Positions 1-12,300 of a DNA stretch of 64,000 nt are shown piece after piece. The notes below the pieces were generated by a model. It was not told the origin of the DNA. It did not search any database and was given only the letters and a program-made list of their open reading frames with translations. Position 1 is the stretch's first letter. Each line of letters opens with the position of its first letter. A program made the translations under genes and the position numbers. Source of the stretch: Dipteronia dyeriana (Eukaryota > Streptophyta > Magnoliopsida > Sapindales > Sapindaceae); assembly GCA_032871835.1 (NCBI GenBank), contig CM065299.1:33530074-33594073 (forward strand). Direction: 5' to 3'.

Positions 1-1892
1 CATGTGAGTCTGCTTCTGTGAATGTTATTAGGTCCCATCCTACCTTTACCCTCTTCGGGTCTGGCTCAACCAAGTTTACATCAAAGTTATTTCTTGCTTC
101 TATTGCTTCTACTGCTTCTCTGATTTCCTGAGTTCGCTCTCGGTTACTTCTTCCAGTGGATGGTCCTCCAAAGATCGTATGTATTACTTGATTGGCCTCT
201 GGACTGGCCCTTTGATTTCGACCAGAGCTGTGATCGGCCTTGATCTATTTCTTTGCTTCTGATTTTTCATCCCTTTTTAAGATCACATCATGTAGATGTC
301 ATTCCCGAATGAGGTTTTCTATATAATCTCTGAGTTGGTAACACTTGAAAGTCTCATGACCGGTTTTCTTGTGGAACCTGTAATATTTGGTTGTATCTCA
401 CCGAGCAAACTGAGATTGACGGTGTGGCTCTTGTACCATATTTTTTGTTTCTAGAATGGCCAGGATTTTCTCATGATTTTTTTCGAAGAGGGGTGTAGTT
501 GGTGTATCTGCCTCGGTATTTTTCTGTGGTCTGCTCGGTATTACGCCCATTACCCCCGTCTTTGTTATTTTCTTTACAATTTCCTTTATGTTTTCCCTTC
601 TGGTTCTGCACCTTGGCCTCGGCGTTCTTCTGTTCGGGTTTTCCCCCATTCATGTAGCATCCTCCAATGGCTAACTCTTCTTCCTCGGCCAGTGCATATC
701 CTCCCGCCATATCCATCATGCCTGCATATCTGATCAGTCGGGCTCTTCTTAAATCAAAAGATAGCCGTCCATTCTGCAAGTTGTTGATGAATGCAACGAT
801 TATTGCTTCATCATTTGCATTGCCAATTTCTGATACCGCTTGGCCGAATCTCTCTAGGCATTTCTTCAGCGACTCATCTTTCTCTTGTTTTATTTGATCA
901 AGGTGAGCCACTGACTTTTTCCTATGAACATTACTCAGGAATTACCTTGAGAAGCTCCTGCTCAGTTCACTGAAATTTCTAATGCTTACTGGGGGCAATC
1001 TCCCGAACCACATTGAACCAATATCTCCCAGAGTTTATGGAAAGTTGAGACATAGCAAAGGATCACTGTGGGCATACTGAGCCATAACACTTTTATAGCA
1101 TCTCACGTGCTCTTTTGGACCTGTATCTTTCTTAAACTGCTCCACGTGTGGCATCCTAAACCTTTCTGGGATTGGGGTCTGCAAGATTTTACTGGTGAAT
1201 GGACTGTCAGAATCGTCATCAGATAAATCGTTATACCCATAATGTCTGACCAGTGCGTCCATTTGACGTCTGTTGTTCTCGACCTCTCGAGTTAGGCTCT
1301 GGATTACGACGTCTCTACCTCCCACCTGACTTCCCCGATGGTCGAACCGCTGGGTGATTGTCATTCCTCTTTCTGGTTCTTCACTCTAATGTCGGGTTTC
1401 ACTTATGATTTTATGGTGACGCTTGCGATAGTACCGATCGCTGTCTTCTGATAACAACCGATCCCGGTGCCGGTCATGTTTGCAGTGTCTAGCACGGGCT
1501 GTCTGATCCTGGTTCTGCCTCTGGCGTGGTCGTTCCTTTTCAGGTGTTTTACGTCCAATCTGTTTGATTAGAGTAAGGTCCATTCAGACTTCTGCTGTTT
1601 TTATTTCTGGCCCTACTACCACCGAACAGAGCCTTGGAGGTGGGAGGTTAGGAGTTTGTGCTTCTGTAGCCAGCAAATCAACTCCTTCCTTTGTTGTGTA
1701 TGCCACCAGTTGTTGCAACGCTTCTCGAAAATGTTGTGTCAGATCTCCAATGATTGGAGGATCTTGTTGGATCCCTGCCATGAGTGTAGGTTGGTTTTCT
1801 GTTGTTGCAATGAGATCCCGTGAGGTACTGCCAATATGGAAGTTATCCAAAGATTTTTGGACATCCCCGGAACTGCTTATGCTTCCTGCCAT
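1..1892 (-). pseudogene. Gag region of a Tat-lineage Ty3/gypsy retrotransposon (broken)
   Basis: Reading leftwards from a Met at 1892, just inside the LTR at 1939, one frame runs to about 471. It is interrupted by stops near 1584, 1386 and 1035, then the frame shifts for the segment below 650. The middle part resembles a retrotransposon capsid (motif FINNLQNGRLSFDLRRARL near 800). At about 310-400 lies a zinc-binding-like motif, RFHKKTGHETFKCYQL, followed by an IENLIRE helix; this arrangement is typical of Tat/Ogre-type Gag proteins, although the expected first Cys is Tyr here. The last 250 bases read like the linker into the protease. The rest of pol lies outside the window. The stops show that the copy is dead. 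Lineage is inferred from motifs. Confidence 0.75.
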
Positions 1893-1918
1893 CGCTTTTG
1901 ATCAAGTCGGAGGTTCAA

Positions 1919-1938
1919 CCCCTCCTTCTAGCGCCAAT
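1919..1938 (-). other. Primer-binding site region next to the 5' LTR
   Basis: On the minus strand the LTR end is followed at once by ATTGGCGCTAGAAGGAGGG, the place and style of a tRNA primer-binding site in plant gypsy elements. The matching tRNA was not determined. Confidence 0.5.
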
Positions 1939-2833
1939 TGTTGACGTTGATTTCTGAATTGTATTAGAAAAGCCAACAAGGATTGGATTTCGACTGTAAT
2001 TCCAAAGAGAGAGAGGAGGAGAAAGTAAACAAGACAAGAGTTTTTTACGTGGTAAAACTCCGATGGCCGGAGAAACTTCCACGGGTGGTTGAGAGATCAA
2101 CCGAGCCAAAATCCACTATGAATTTATAATGTTACAAGCTCTCGAACTTTCTTTCTTCTCTCTATATTTTTCTATGATTGTTGTCTATGTATCCTTTCTT
2201 TTTTGAGATTATGGGTCTATTTATATGTTTATAGAACCATAATCTGCTTTATACAAGTAATAGATCTTTGTATTTAATTACAATTATTTTCTTGTTTGAC
2301 GCTGATTGTCTTCTTTCCTATTTCGGAGTCTTGTATTGAGAGTTAATGGTGACTCTAGCAACGTAATCCAATTAGGACTTATTTCCTTATAAGAGCAGTT
2401 TTTTTGAAGAAGTAAAGTTGCTACCTGATTGGGAACCTTTCCTGTTTAATATTCTATTTGTATTGGGATTCCTTTTTGATATGGAAATATCTGTGTATCC
2501 TAATGACTTGATCCATGTGAGCAATGCACCGGGGCCTTTATTTGATTTTTATCATGTTTGCCCTGAGTAAGAGCAATACCTGCTGATCCCGAGTAGCGCC
2601 AGTTGTTCCCGAGTAGTAGTGTCATTTAATCAGCCCCGAGTGTCATTAGTTGATCCCGAGTAGTATATGATGTCGATTGACCTTGGGTAGGTTTTGTTTA
2701 ATATCTGCTTACTTGGGTTCTCTTCTCCGTTGATGTCTTGTAGGATATTTTCTAAATGCCTATTCGGATGTCCACCTGACAATTTATCCTCTTTGTTGAT
2801 GATGTGTAAGTGCGATAAAATTCACATATGACA
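1939..2833 (-). mobile_element. 5' LTR of the Tat-like gypsy element (895 bp)
   Basis: The segment starts TGTTGACG and ends TATGACA on the plus strand, so it has TG...CA ends. It lies directly upstream of gag read on the minus strand. It is clearly homologous along its length to the solo LTR at 19430-20305: shared blocks include the GAGAGAGAG tract, the CCGGAGAAAC / CCACGGGTGG block, the TCTATTTATATG block and several CCCGAGTAG repeats near the right end. A TAA microsatellite begins at the outer border (2833-2852). The partner 3' LTR lies outside the window to the left. Confidence 0.8.
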
Positions 2834-4129
2834 ATAATAATAATAATAATATAGTATAAGAGATCTAATATAATACAAAGGATACATGTGTTAATTGCTG
2901 AATTGTTAAATTGATCCAATGGCCAATACTTTAAAAAAACGAAACAAAAAAACCATGAGAATCTGATAACTTAGGGGCCGTTCTAGAAGCATTTTTCGTT
3001 GACTGTTTTTCGAAAAGAAAAATAAAAAATGAAAACAGTGTTTTTTATTTCTGTTTTGAAATCTAAAAACGTGTTTGATAGCATATGCGGAAATCAGTAT
3101 TTTGAAAATAAAAACATTAAAAACGTGTCTGGTACGTTAATCAATTTTGTTTTGAACTATCAACGATTTATCCCAAACAATTATCAACTAAGCCCAAATT
3201 TTTTATTTCACATTAAAACCTAAAAATATTGTGATTAAATATTTTATTTAAAATTATGTTTTATTTTAAGAAAATCACATTAATTATAAATTACAAATTA
3301 TAATTTTTTTGATTAATATAAATTGTCTAAAAACTTTTAAAAAGAAAAAAATTACAAAACAAAAAAAAAGTGAGAATCGTGGATCTGAATGTGGTGAAGA
3401 AGAAGAATAATAAGGTGAAGAGAAAAAAGAAAAAAAAATGGTAATTTAAAATAAAAACAAAAAAAAAATTGTTTGTAATTTTTTTTAAAAATATATAAAA
3501 AAATGTATTTTGTGTTTTTTAAAATTTCACTGTTAATATTGATTTTATTTTTTATATTTTTTTATATTTTTTAAATATAAAATAAAAAACGGTTAACGAA
3601 TATGAATTCAAAATCATTTTAAAAAAAAAATACAAATGTACCGAAAAACAACTATAAACACCAAAAGTTGGAGAAAGATTGTGAAAGACCAATAACTCAG
3701 ACTCTCAAAGTTTAATGAGAGACTGTTGGAAGATAGTCTGATGTCTCAGATATTGGATCATACTTTTTATTAAAAGTAAAATGATCCCATTATATTATGA
3801 TATGATATAATATTTTATGTGTCTTTATCTCCTTTCTCTCTCCTCTCTCTCTCTATTATTAAGTTTTATTTTATTTTTTCTCATTTTTCCTATCGTCAAT
3901 CCATTGATGGTAAAACAACATTTTCAATTCTTTTTACAAACAAAAAATATCACAGTTATCTTACAAGATTCAAAATCATTTTAAACCTCAATTGTTTTAG
4001 TACGTAATTTTATAAATTTCTACCTTTTATAAAAATATCATAGGAAGAAAAAAATAACTGTAAATTGTTTATTATTGCCTCAAAATGAAATAAAAACAAT
4101 ATTCTCTTTCCGTTATTTGAATTTTTGTT
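2834..4129. other. AT-rich non-coding spacer with a possible small transposable element
   Basis: No coding region was recognised. A stretch at about 2971-3672 begins GGGGCCGTTCTAGAAGC and its right end resembles a weak inverted copy (GTTTTTCG-type blocks on both arms). The flanks ATAACTTA and ATAACTCA resemble a decayed target duplication. This suggests an old non-autonomous DNA element, but the arms match poorly. The rest is A/T homopolymer-rich. Confidence 0.3.
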
Positions 4130-4965
4130 TTTGAAGAATTGCTAGACTTAATTAGTGCAGACAGTATTCTCTAAATCCAGTTGCCGTTCTTTATATGACT
4201 CCCGAAGATATTTATTTTTTCTGTCTTAAATCATGAGTCATAATCAAGAGATAATTAACCATACATTTATAACATTAACCTTAATTTATCTTTTATTTTA
4301 TAAAAGTGCCATTAAAGACCAAAATCCACATCAATCCTTTTATTTAATTTCTATTCAAAGAAAGACACAAAACGAAAATTTTGAGTAAAATTTGTAGGTA
4401 TTTTTTATTTTTAATTAAAAAATATATATAATCTCATCAAAATTATATTTTTCATTGCTTATGAACAGTTTTTTTATGGAGCATATGAACAGTTTTATTG
4501 AACTTGTTTACTATGGTTCATTTAGATTACTTTTTTGTTTATATTTTTTGTTGAGTTGCGATTTTTTTTTAAATTATTTAGTACCATATTTTCATTTACT
4601 TAAATGGAATTTGCAGTCTTTTTTATGTATAGTGTGCAGTAACAATGAATACTTTCTTAAATTATTGTTAAATTTTCATTTTTATTTTTTACCTTTCATC
4701 TAAAATAAATTAAGTGAAGATATTATGAAAGGAATCGATGTGGATTTTAGTCTATTATGACAGTTTTGTAAAATGAAAGATAAATTAAGGTTTATGTTAT
4801 AAATGAATGTATATATGGATTTTTTATAAATAAAAACAATATCAAGTATCTTTATTATAGATCATGATTTAAGATAAAAAGAAAAAAGAAATATCTCTAA
4901 TGTGTCACGTGGAGAATAGCAAGTGGATTTGGAGATTGATTTCCGAATCTAGCAATTCTCCTTTT
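4130..4965. mobile_element. Foldback-type element with inverted arms of about 220 bp
   Basis: The left arm (about 4133-4360) and right arm (about 4708-4963) are imperfect inverted copies. Both outer ends carry (G/A)AGAATTGCTAGA. Inside, AATCATGA, AACCTTAATTTATCTTT and AAAATCCACATC appear in one arm and as reverse complements in the other. About 340 bp of AT-rich sequence lies between the arms. No coding capacity was seen and no clear target duplication found. A Mutator-like or other long-TIR non-autonomous element is the best guess. Confidence 0.6.
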
Positions 4966-7130
4966 TTTTTCTTTTATATCCATTGCTTTCAAAATGAAGA
5001 CAGATAAAATAAACTTTTGTATGTAACAAGCAAACACACCCAAACCAAGTTAAAAGTGTTTTTTTTTTTCCCAAATCCCAACTATGATAATGAAATCCGT
5101 AAGCAGGAGATTTTAATGATATTATATATATTAGTTTTTTTAATGGAACATTTATTTTAATTTTGGTAAGGGTCAAGATGAAAACACATTGAATCAAATG
5201 AATTTTGATCTAAATTTTTTTATGGATGATAAGTTCAATAAAATATACATATTATAAAATTTTGAGAATTTTTTTAGCACTTAAATTATTTATCCCCATT
5301 TTATTGAATATGAAAACATTAGAAAAATGAACAAAATATAGAAAAAATTAAGAAAAATAGTTCTAGCACGAAAAATTCTTAAATTTTGTTTATAGATAGA
5401 TTTCATTAAACTTATGATCCATAAAAAATTCAGATAAAAATTCATTAAAATCAATATGCTTTCATCAAGATATCGAAATTAAAACAATAGATCCCTTAAG
5501 AAAAAACCAATATATATATTAAAATATGAAACTGAATGATCAGTGCTCTATTTGTGGTCTGGACAGATATTTCCACAACCGAAAGATATGTACTCCAACA
5601 ATACAATGATACTAAAACTACACACAGATACTATTAGTAGCACATACTATTAGTAGCATATAACGAGACTTGAACTTGACCACCGATGTGGATCGGATGG
5701 GAAGATGCACAACCTTGAGCTTAAAGTGAAAGTGTAGAAATTTATAATATTAAATTGGAAAGATCAAATAGATGGAATATCGGCGACCATTAAAGTTAAA
5801 AGTACTGAACTATGATATTAACCTCTCTAACAAGTAACAAGTAGCAAGTAGCAAGCACAAAAATGACACTAGTTAATAGTAACATTGAAAAAATTAGACT
5901 TATAACGGTATATAGTTGGAACTAATTAACAAAATGTTAGTGACATGGAAGCCTTTTTAAACATATTTGGTTGGTCAGTGCGAGGAACATTTTACTGAAA
6001 AATAATCATGTATGACTTGTGATAGTGATAGAGTTAAAAGAGTTAAAGAGTTGGTGTTTATGTGTTAATTCTCTTACACAAATTGAGGTTAATGAAGAAT
6101 TAATTAAGATGATGGACGTGGTTCTTGAAGAATGGATTAATTGGCTCTCAAGTCATTATTGAAAACTTTACAGGTAAAAGAATTGATTTAATGTACGACA
6201 AGTGGAGCACTAGCTTGTTGCGTCGAAACCATAAAAAACACACATTAACAATTGATTAATCGATTAATTAATTTTTATAGAAGGAATCAAATTCAAAGTT
6301 TCCTCAGGCATTGGACCTTACAAAAAGTCGTCTCCCTTTCAATAAAATCTTTAATGAGAAAGTTTTATTGTCACTTGATGAGACCGTTCTAATGAGATTA
6401 CATAATTTATCTTGAATATATAAATATATATGATAAAACTATAATTTATTATAATTTTATTGAATAATCTCACCAAATATCAAAGAAACCGTCTCATCGA
6501 AAAATTTTTCCTTTCTTTCATCGTTCAGTGTTCACCCAAAAAAAGTTGCATATAGTAGATCTCTAACACCTGAAATTAAACATATTATATAATTTTATGA
6601 TGACTTGTATGTATTTGTCAACGGAAACTTAAGTTTCAGAATACTTGATTGGTGACAAACCACTGAGTGGGGCCATTAAAAAAATTAGCATAATCCATGA
6701 AAATGGTGGTCATGAAGAAAAGATCATGATTTAAGAAGACTGAGATTCCATAGTGGAAACAAACACTCACAATTCTGCTGTTTGTTTCAGGCCATTTCTG
6801 TTGTTTGTAGTGGTTGCATGGGTGACCGTGCCTGAGTTTTCATAATTATTGGAACCCTTTCCCTGAATGGTTTGATTTCTATCAAGGGATATTATCATTT
6901 CCTTCGACTTTTACCTTCTTAGAAAGGTGAAGATAATATTAATCTTTAATCCCTTTCAAATAGAATTAATGGAAAATGAACTCTCTCTATTAGGAATTTC
7001 TTTCAAAAGTAGAGTTGATCGTTAATGATGAAGGGCAATTTCGTAATCTTATTAGTAGGACAGTATAAGTAATTAGTGTTTAAAGTTAAAAAAGTAAAAA
7101 GAGTAAGAAATCTGGATCCAAATCTTCATC
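4966..7130. other. Non-coding spacer
   Basis: AT-rich sequence without recognisable genes, LTRs or long repeats. A short direct repeat of ACTATTAGTAGCA occurs near 5630-5660. Confidence 0.5.
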
Positions 7131-7132
7131 TC

Positions 7133-7134
<2 letters not shown>

Positions 7135-7176
<42 letters not shown>

Positions 7177-7250
7177 AATCCATCTCCAGCTCAGAAACCA
7201 AACACACACCATCCAAAGAAATCAGTTTATCACCCATAATCAACTCACCA

Positions 7251-7292
<42 letters not shown>
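7135..7292. repeat. Two (CT)n microsatellites in a 118-bp direct duplication
   Basis: CT tracts of about 38-40 bp lie at about 7135-7174 and 7255-7292. Each is followed by the same CTTGAATCCATCTCCAG sequence and preceded by a similar AATCT context, so the tract with its flank has been duplicated in tandem. It is not coding; the Arg-Glu repeat ORF over it is an artefact. Confidence 0.85.
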
Positions 7293-7294
<2 letters not shown>

Positions 7295-7589
7295 AATCCA
7301 TCTCCAGCCCAAAAACCACGATTGAACCAAGAAATTAGTTCGTCACCATCATCAGTTCATCACCCATCATTGGTTTTGGGTCGATTTGGTTTCGGTTGGA
7401 TAGATAACGAGAGAGATTTTGTGAGAGTAGTATTGTTGGTGTTACGATCTTGAGATCAAGATTTGGTGGCTGGTGATGGTGATTTGGTGCTTTGATTTTT
7501 TTGGGATTGATGGTCTAGATATGTTTGATTTAGTGCTTTGATTTTTTTGGGATTAATTTGGTTGGTGCTTTGATATTTTTGGGTTGATT

Positions 7590-7870
7590 GGTCATTTGAA
7601 TATGGATTTTGGGTGGGTTGACAGGTTGTTGTGTGGTGGTGGTGGTGGCTGGATTTTAGGGTGGTAATGTGTGGCTCACGATTAGGTCTTGATTTGGGAG
7701 TGGTGATGGGTGGTCCATAGTGGTAGCTAAATTTTAGGGGTGGTAATGAGTGGTTCACGGTTTGGTCTTGATTTGGGGGTGGTGATGGGTGGTTCACGAT
7801 GGTGGGTGAATTATGGTGGTGGTGATGGGTGGTTCACGGTGGTGGCTAGGGTTTGGTGTTTGAGTTGTGA
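7590..7870. repeat. GGT-rich degenerate minisatellite
   Basis: Variants of GGTGGTGATGGGTGGTTCACG recur at least four times (near 7680, 7745, 7785 and 7825), within a wider strand-asymmetric G/T-rich tract rich in TGG/GGT. This produces a spurious His/Pro-rich reverse ORF. Confidence 0.7.
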
Positions 7871-7879
7871 TGGATTAGG

Positions 7880-8300
7880 TTAAGGTTTGGGTGTTGCAGA
7901 TGGTGGTGGTCTGGTGAAGAAGATGATGAACAAGATGACACAAAGAGTTGGAGATCAGTGTTGGAGATGGTGTTTTTTAAAATTAAATAAAAAAATAAAG
8001 AGAAGAATCTTGGTTTCTTATTTTTGGAAAAATAATTTGGATTTCCTATTAAATTGTGTTTTTTAATTTTTATTTTGTTTTCCTTTTTTTTTTAATAAAT
8101 TTTTATTTAATTAATATCTTAGAGGGTAAATCATAATTTCAACTATTACATTTATTTGGCATTTAAAGGTATAGATAGACAATCTTGTCTTTTTACCCAC
8201 TGAACATTTTCAGAGTTAGCTTTTCTATTAAAAAAGCCAACATAAAGGATTCTTTTAGCATTATTTTGAAATTTGCATTCTTTGTCTCAATCTGTTATAA
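7880..8300. other. Non-coding spacer
   Basis: AT-rich, with A and T homopolymers around 7975-8110. No gene or element was recognised. Confidence 0.4.
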
Positions 8301-8319
8301 TATTTGAGGTGCCGTTTTG

Positions 8320-8585
8320 ATATGCTTTGGATTCAATCATTTTTCTGGATCACTAATGTACTTTTATTGTAGATCATTGATCTCAGGATTCAATCATTTA
8401 TCCGGATCACTTTTAAAATCAATTTCATTCTGGATCACCTTGAACTCAATCATTAATCCAGATAATTTTTGGACTCAATTTCAATCCCCGATCACCACCA
8501 ACTCAACTAACATCTTGGATCACCCCAAACTCAATCATTGATCTAGATCACCCATGGATTCAATTACATTATGGATCACCTCCAG
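8320..8585. repeat. Degenerate tandem repeat, unit about 35-40 bp
   Basis: Diverged copies of a unit like GGATCAC...ACTCAATCATT recur about seven times (for example near 8325, 8390, 8430, 8465, 8515 and 8570). Spacing is uneven. No conserved reading frame was seen, so this is an old minisatellite. Confidence 0.55.
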
Positions 8586-9124
8586 ACTATAATATGCAAC
8601 ACAATCCAACATCTTCCATTTCTTCAGGTGATTTGCTATTAGGGGCATTAATTATCTGAATCAAAGTTTCCTAATTAGCATTTTCCTATACAAGAAACAT
8701 GACCCTACAAACACACAAGACAAGCACAAAGCTGTAAATAAGGAACCTTGCTATGGAGGCTGAGCTTGGGCAAGTAGAGTCTAGTCCATCATTTCATTAA
8801 CATTAAAAACAAGAAAAGCAAAAATTTGAAAGACCCTTTACCTACCACTCTAATGGGCACAGTGATTAAACAAATCCTTTTTTTCTTTCATTCTTTTTTT
8901 GAAAGAGATTAAACAAGTCCCTTGCTTGCTTCAATTGAACATCAATATATCATACTTTCTTCTGTAATTTCTTGTGATAATCTCTATAATGCCACCACCT
9001 CCAACATCAAATTCAGTAGACGATTCATATACACATATATCATGTATATAGTGCTGGCGACAATACACAGTATCTTATTATATGATTTTAATATTATTAT
9101 AAAAAAATACTTACATTTACAAAA
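8586..9124. other. Non-coding spacer
   Basis: No recognisable gene or transposable element. Confidence 0.4.
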
Positions 9125-9300
9125 CAGCTAGCACTATAGTTAAAGCGGTCATATATCACCTTTTAGTATAGGTGGTTATACACCTCTTTTTCATATTAAT
9201 GGTCAGGGGTTTGAGTTCAACTATATGCATTTTAGAAGTATATGTGCTGACTTTTTTCCTGGTTTATGTGAGTAGATATTTAGATCACTCATGTATTGCC
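9125..9300 (+). mobile_element. Possible tRNA-derived SINE fragment
   Basis: TAGTTAAAGCGG at 9137-9148 fits the pol III box A pattern. GGTTTGAGTTC at 9208-9218 fits box B with two mismatches. The A-B distance is longer than in most plant SINEs, and no clean target duplication or simple 3' tail was seen, so this stays tentative. It abuts the LINE insertion site. Confidence 0.3.
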
Positions 9301-9356
9301 TTATTATTTTAATAGTTTTTTTTTTTTGAAACAAACAACAATAAAAACAAGAACAA

Positions 9357-12300
9357 CTACACCAGAACAGAGCTCAAAGAAACTCGGCAAATATCTTGCC
9401 ACATCCGGTCTCTTCCAGTAGAGACGGCCACCGAAGCCAAGTTATGGGCCAAGGTATTCCACGATCTGGAAATAGCTTGACATTTAGAAACCTGAACCTC
9501 TTCACAAAGAGCCTTAACATCATCAAGAATAAAGCCAGCAAGACTACCAGTAGATTTTGGGTCATTGATGGCTGCCACCACATTAGCAGCATCCAATTCA
9601 ACCCAACACCTGAAAAGATCATGCTGCTTTGCCAAACCCAAACCCTCCCGAAGAGCCAAAATCTCCCCAATTTCAGCCGAAAAATTCCCTTGCACTGTCT
9701 TGGAGGCTGCCACAAGCACTCTACCTCTATCATCCCTGAAAACCATCCCAAGATCGATAAGGTTGTGGCCTTCCTTAACTGATGCATCAGTATTAAACTT
9801 TACCATGCCAGTAGGAGGAGGTTTCCAGCTCTCCAGGGACACTTTTTTCATCCTCTGCTTATCACCATTACAAGCAATCTGGGACCTTTGAAATTCCCCC
9901 AAGAAACCAATCACCCAGTCCACTAGATCCTTATTCGGTATGAACTGTTTTCTAAATATAAAATCGTTTCGATTCACCCAAATTCCCTATATAGACATAC
10001 ATAAAAAGGCGAACTCATCTCTGCTGATCTTGGACACCACCCACCGCAGGATATCGACACAGGACAAACCCTTGAACCTGCTAATATAATCCCATAAGTA
10101 AGGATTTTCCCAAATCTCAACCACCTTTTTACACCAAAATAGGGCATGAGAAGTAGATTCACCATCTTCCTTGCAGAGAGGGCAACAAGGGTTAACCTGA
10201 ACTTTTCTGCGGCCAAGATTTATAAGAAAGGGAAGAGCATCGTTACAAACTCTCCAAATAAACATTTTCACTTTTGAAGGAATATTAAGATTCCATAAGG
10301 CCATCTACCATTTGTAACTATCCGTTGGGTTCGAACAAGTCTCCCTAACAAATTCTTCCAAAGCCACTCTGTAGCCGCTTTTCACCGTATAAACTCCTTT
10401 TTTTATCATAATGCCAGGATAAGACATCATCTATGTCTTTTAAGCTTATTGGGATTGATAAAATCACTTCTTTATCACAATTTAAGAAGAATTGATTCAG
10501 CTTATGATCATCCCAGCAATGATTTATTTTATCAATGAACCCCTCCACTATGATGTCCTCCAAAGGGTCTTGTGAGATAGGTCTAAAAGTTACAGGTCTA
10601 AGAAGCCAAGGATCTGAAAAGGCCCTAATCTTTTGCCCATTCCCCACCCTCCATCGTAAGCCTTTCAACTTTAAAGACCTTCCCCACAAAATGCTTCTCC
10701 ATGTATTGGAGCTACCAGGATTAAGAGTGGTCTTCAAAAACTCTTCATCCTTAAAGTATTTTGCCTTTAAAACTGTAAAAACCAGAGAGTTCTTGCTCTC
10801 AACCAATCTCCACGTCTGCTTGGCTAGCAGGGTCTGGTTGAAAACAACCAAATTCTTGAAACCAAGACCCCCACAACCCTTAGGCAAACAAACCTTACTA
10901 GCCCCTGCCCAATAAATTCTCTTCTTTTCCTCATTTAAACCCCACCAAAACTGCAAGACCATCGAGTTAAGCTCCTGACACAAGGTTTGCGGAAGTTGGA
11001 AAATGCTCATCAAGTAGGTGGGTACTGCTTGAACCACTGCTTTGATTAGAATTTCCTTCCCTCCTGTAGAGAACAAACTCCTTTTCCAACTCTTAATTCT
11101 TCTTCAGACCTTCTCTTTAATTTTCTCAAAAGTTTAACGTTTATTCCTACCTACCACAGTCGGGAGCCCCAAATATTTATCATGAGATTGAATATCTTCC
11201 AATTCAAACAGCTCCTGAAAACCCCTTCGAATCCCATCCTCCATATTAGGGCTAAACGTAATACTAGATTTCTGTAAATTTACTTTTTGGCCTGAGCCTT
11301 TCTCATACAGAGCCAAGATTTGTTTTATCGCATACCCACTCTCTAAAGAAGCTTTACAAAAAAGCAAGCTGTCATCCGTGAAGAACAAATGACTAACCAA
11401 AGGGCCTCCTCGATAGCACCTCATGCCCAACCGATTTTTGTTTTGCTCTGAACCCTTAATTAGAGAGGATACAACTTCAGCACACAATAAAAATAGATAT
11501 GGAGACAACTGTCAACCTTGTCTCAGCCCCCTAGAAGGCTTAACTTTTTCCACGGTTTTTCCATTAACCACAAAAGAGAGATTCAAAGTTGAGATACAAC
11601 CTAAAACCAACTCTTTCCACCGAATTGGGAACCCCATTTTGTCCATTACTCTGCCCAAAAAGCTCCATTCCACCCTTTCGTAAGCCTTACTCATATCGAG
11701 TTTTATAGCTGTAAAATCTTTTTTCCCTTTTTTCCTATGACTGATAGAGTGCAACATCTCAAAGGAGACTAACACATTGTCAAAAATTAATCGACCTGGC
11801 ACAAATGCACTTTGACTAGGACTGATCACAAACGGAATAACTATCTTTAATCTATTGGCCAAGCATTTTGTAACAATTTTGTAGACCACTGAACATAGAC
11901 TTATCGGCCTAAAGTCCTTCATTACCTCTGTATTTTTCTTTTTTGGAATCAATACCACATTAGTATTAGTAAAGTCTTTAATCGATTAATCACCACTGAG
12001 CACTTTCGGGGCCACCAGTATCACGTCCTCGCCAATAATAGACCAAAATCTCTGGAAAAATACAGCATGAAACCCATCTGGACTAGGGGCCTTAGTAGAA
12101 CCCATCTCGAAGATAGCCTTTTTCACTTCCTCTCTATTAAACTTCATATCTAGAGTATTGATCATCTGCGAGTCTAACCTTTGAATCAGGCAAACTAAAG
12201 CATTTTCCAAATCCTCTTCCGAGGGATTACAAGAGCTAAATAATTTTGTAAAGTACTCACATATAGTAGTAACAATCCCCTTCTCAGTAGTTTGAATCCT

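Noticed and set aside
7073..7330. Reverse ORF rich in Arg-Glu repeats
   Set aside because: It is only the translation of the CT microsatellites.
7456..7797. Reverse ORF rich in His, Pro and Thr
   Set aside because: It comes from the GGT minisatellite; there is no conserved motif.
9396..9891. Plus-strand ORFs opposite the LINE RNase H
   Set aside because: They are shadows of the minus-strand RNase H reading frame.
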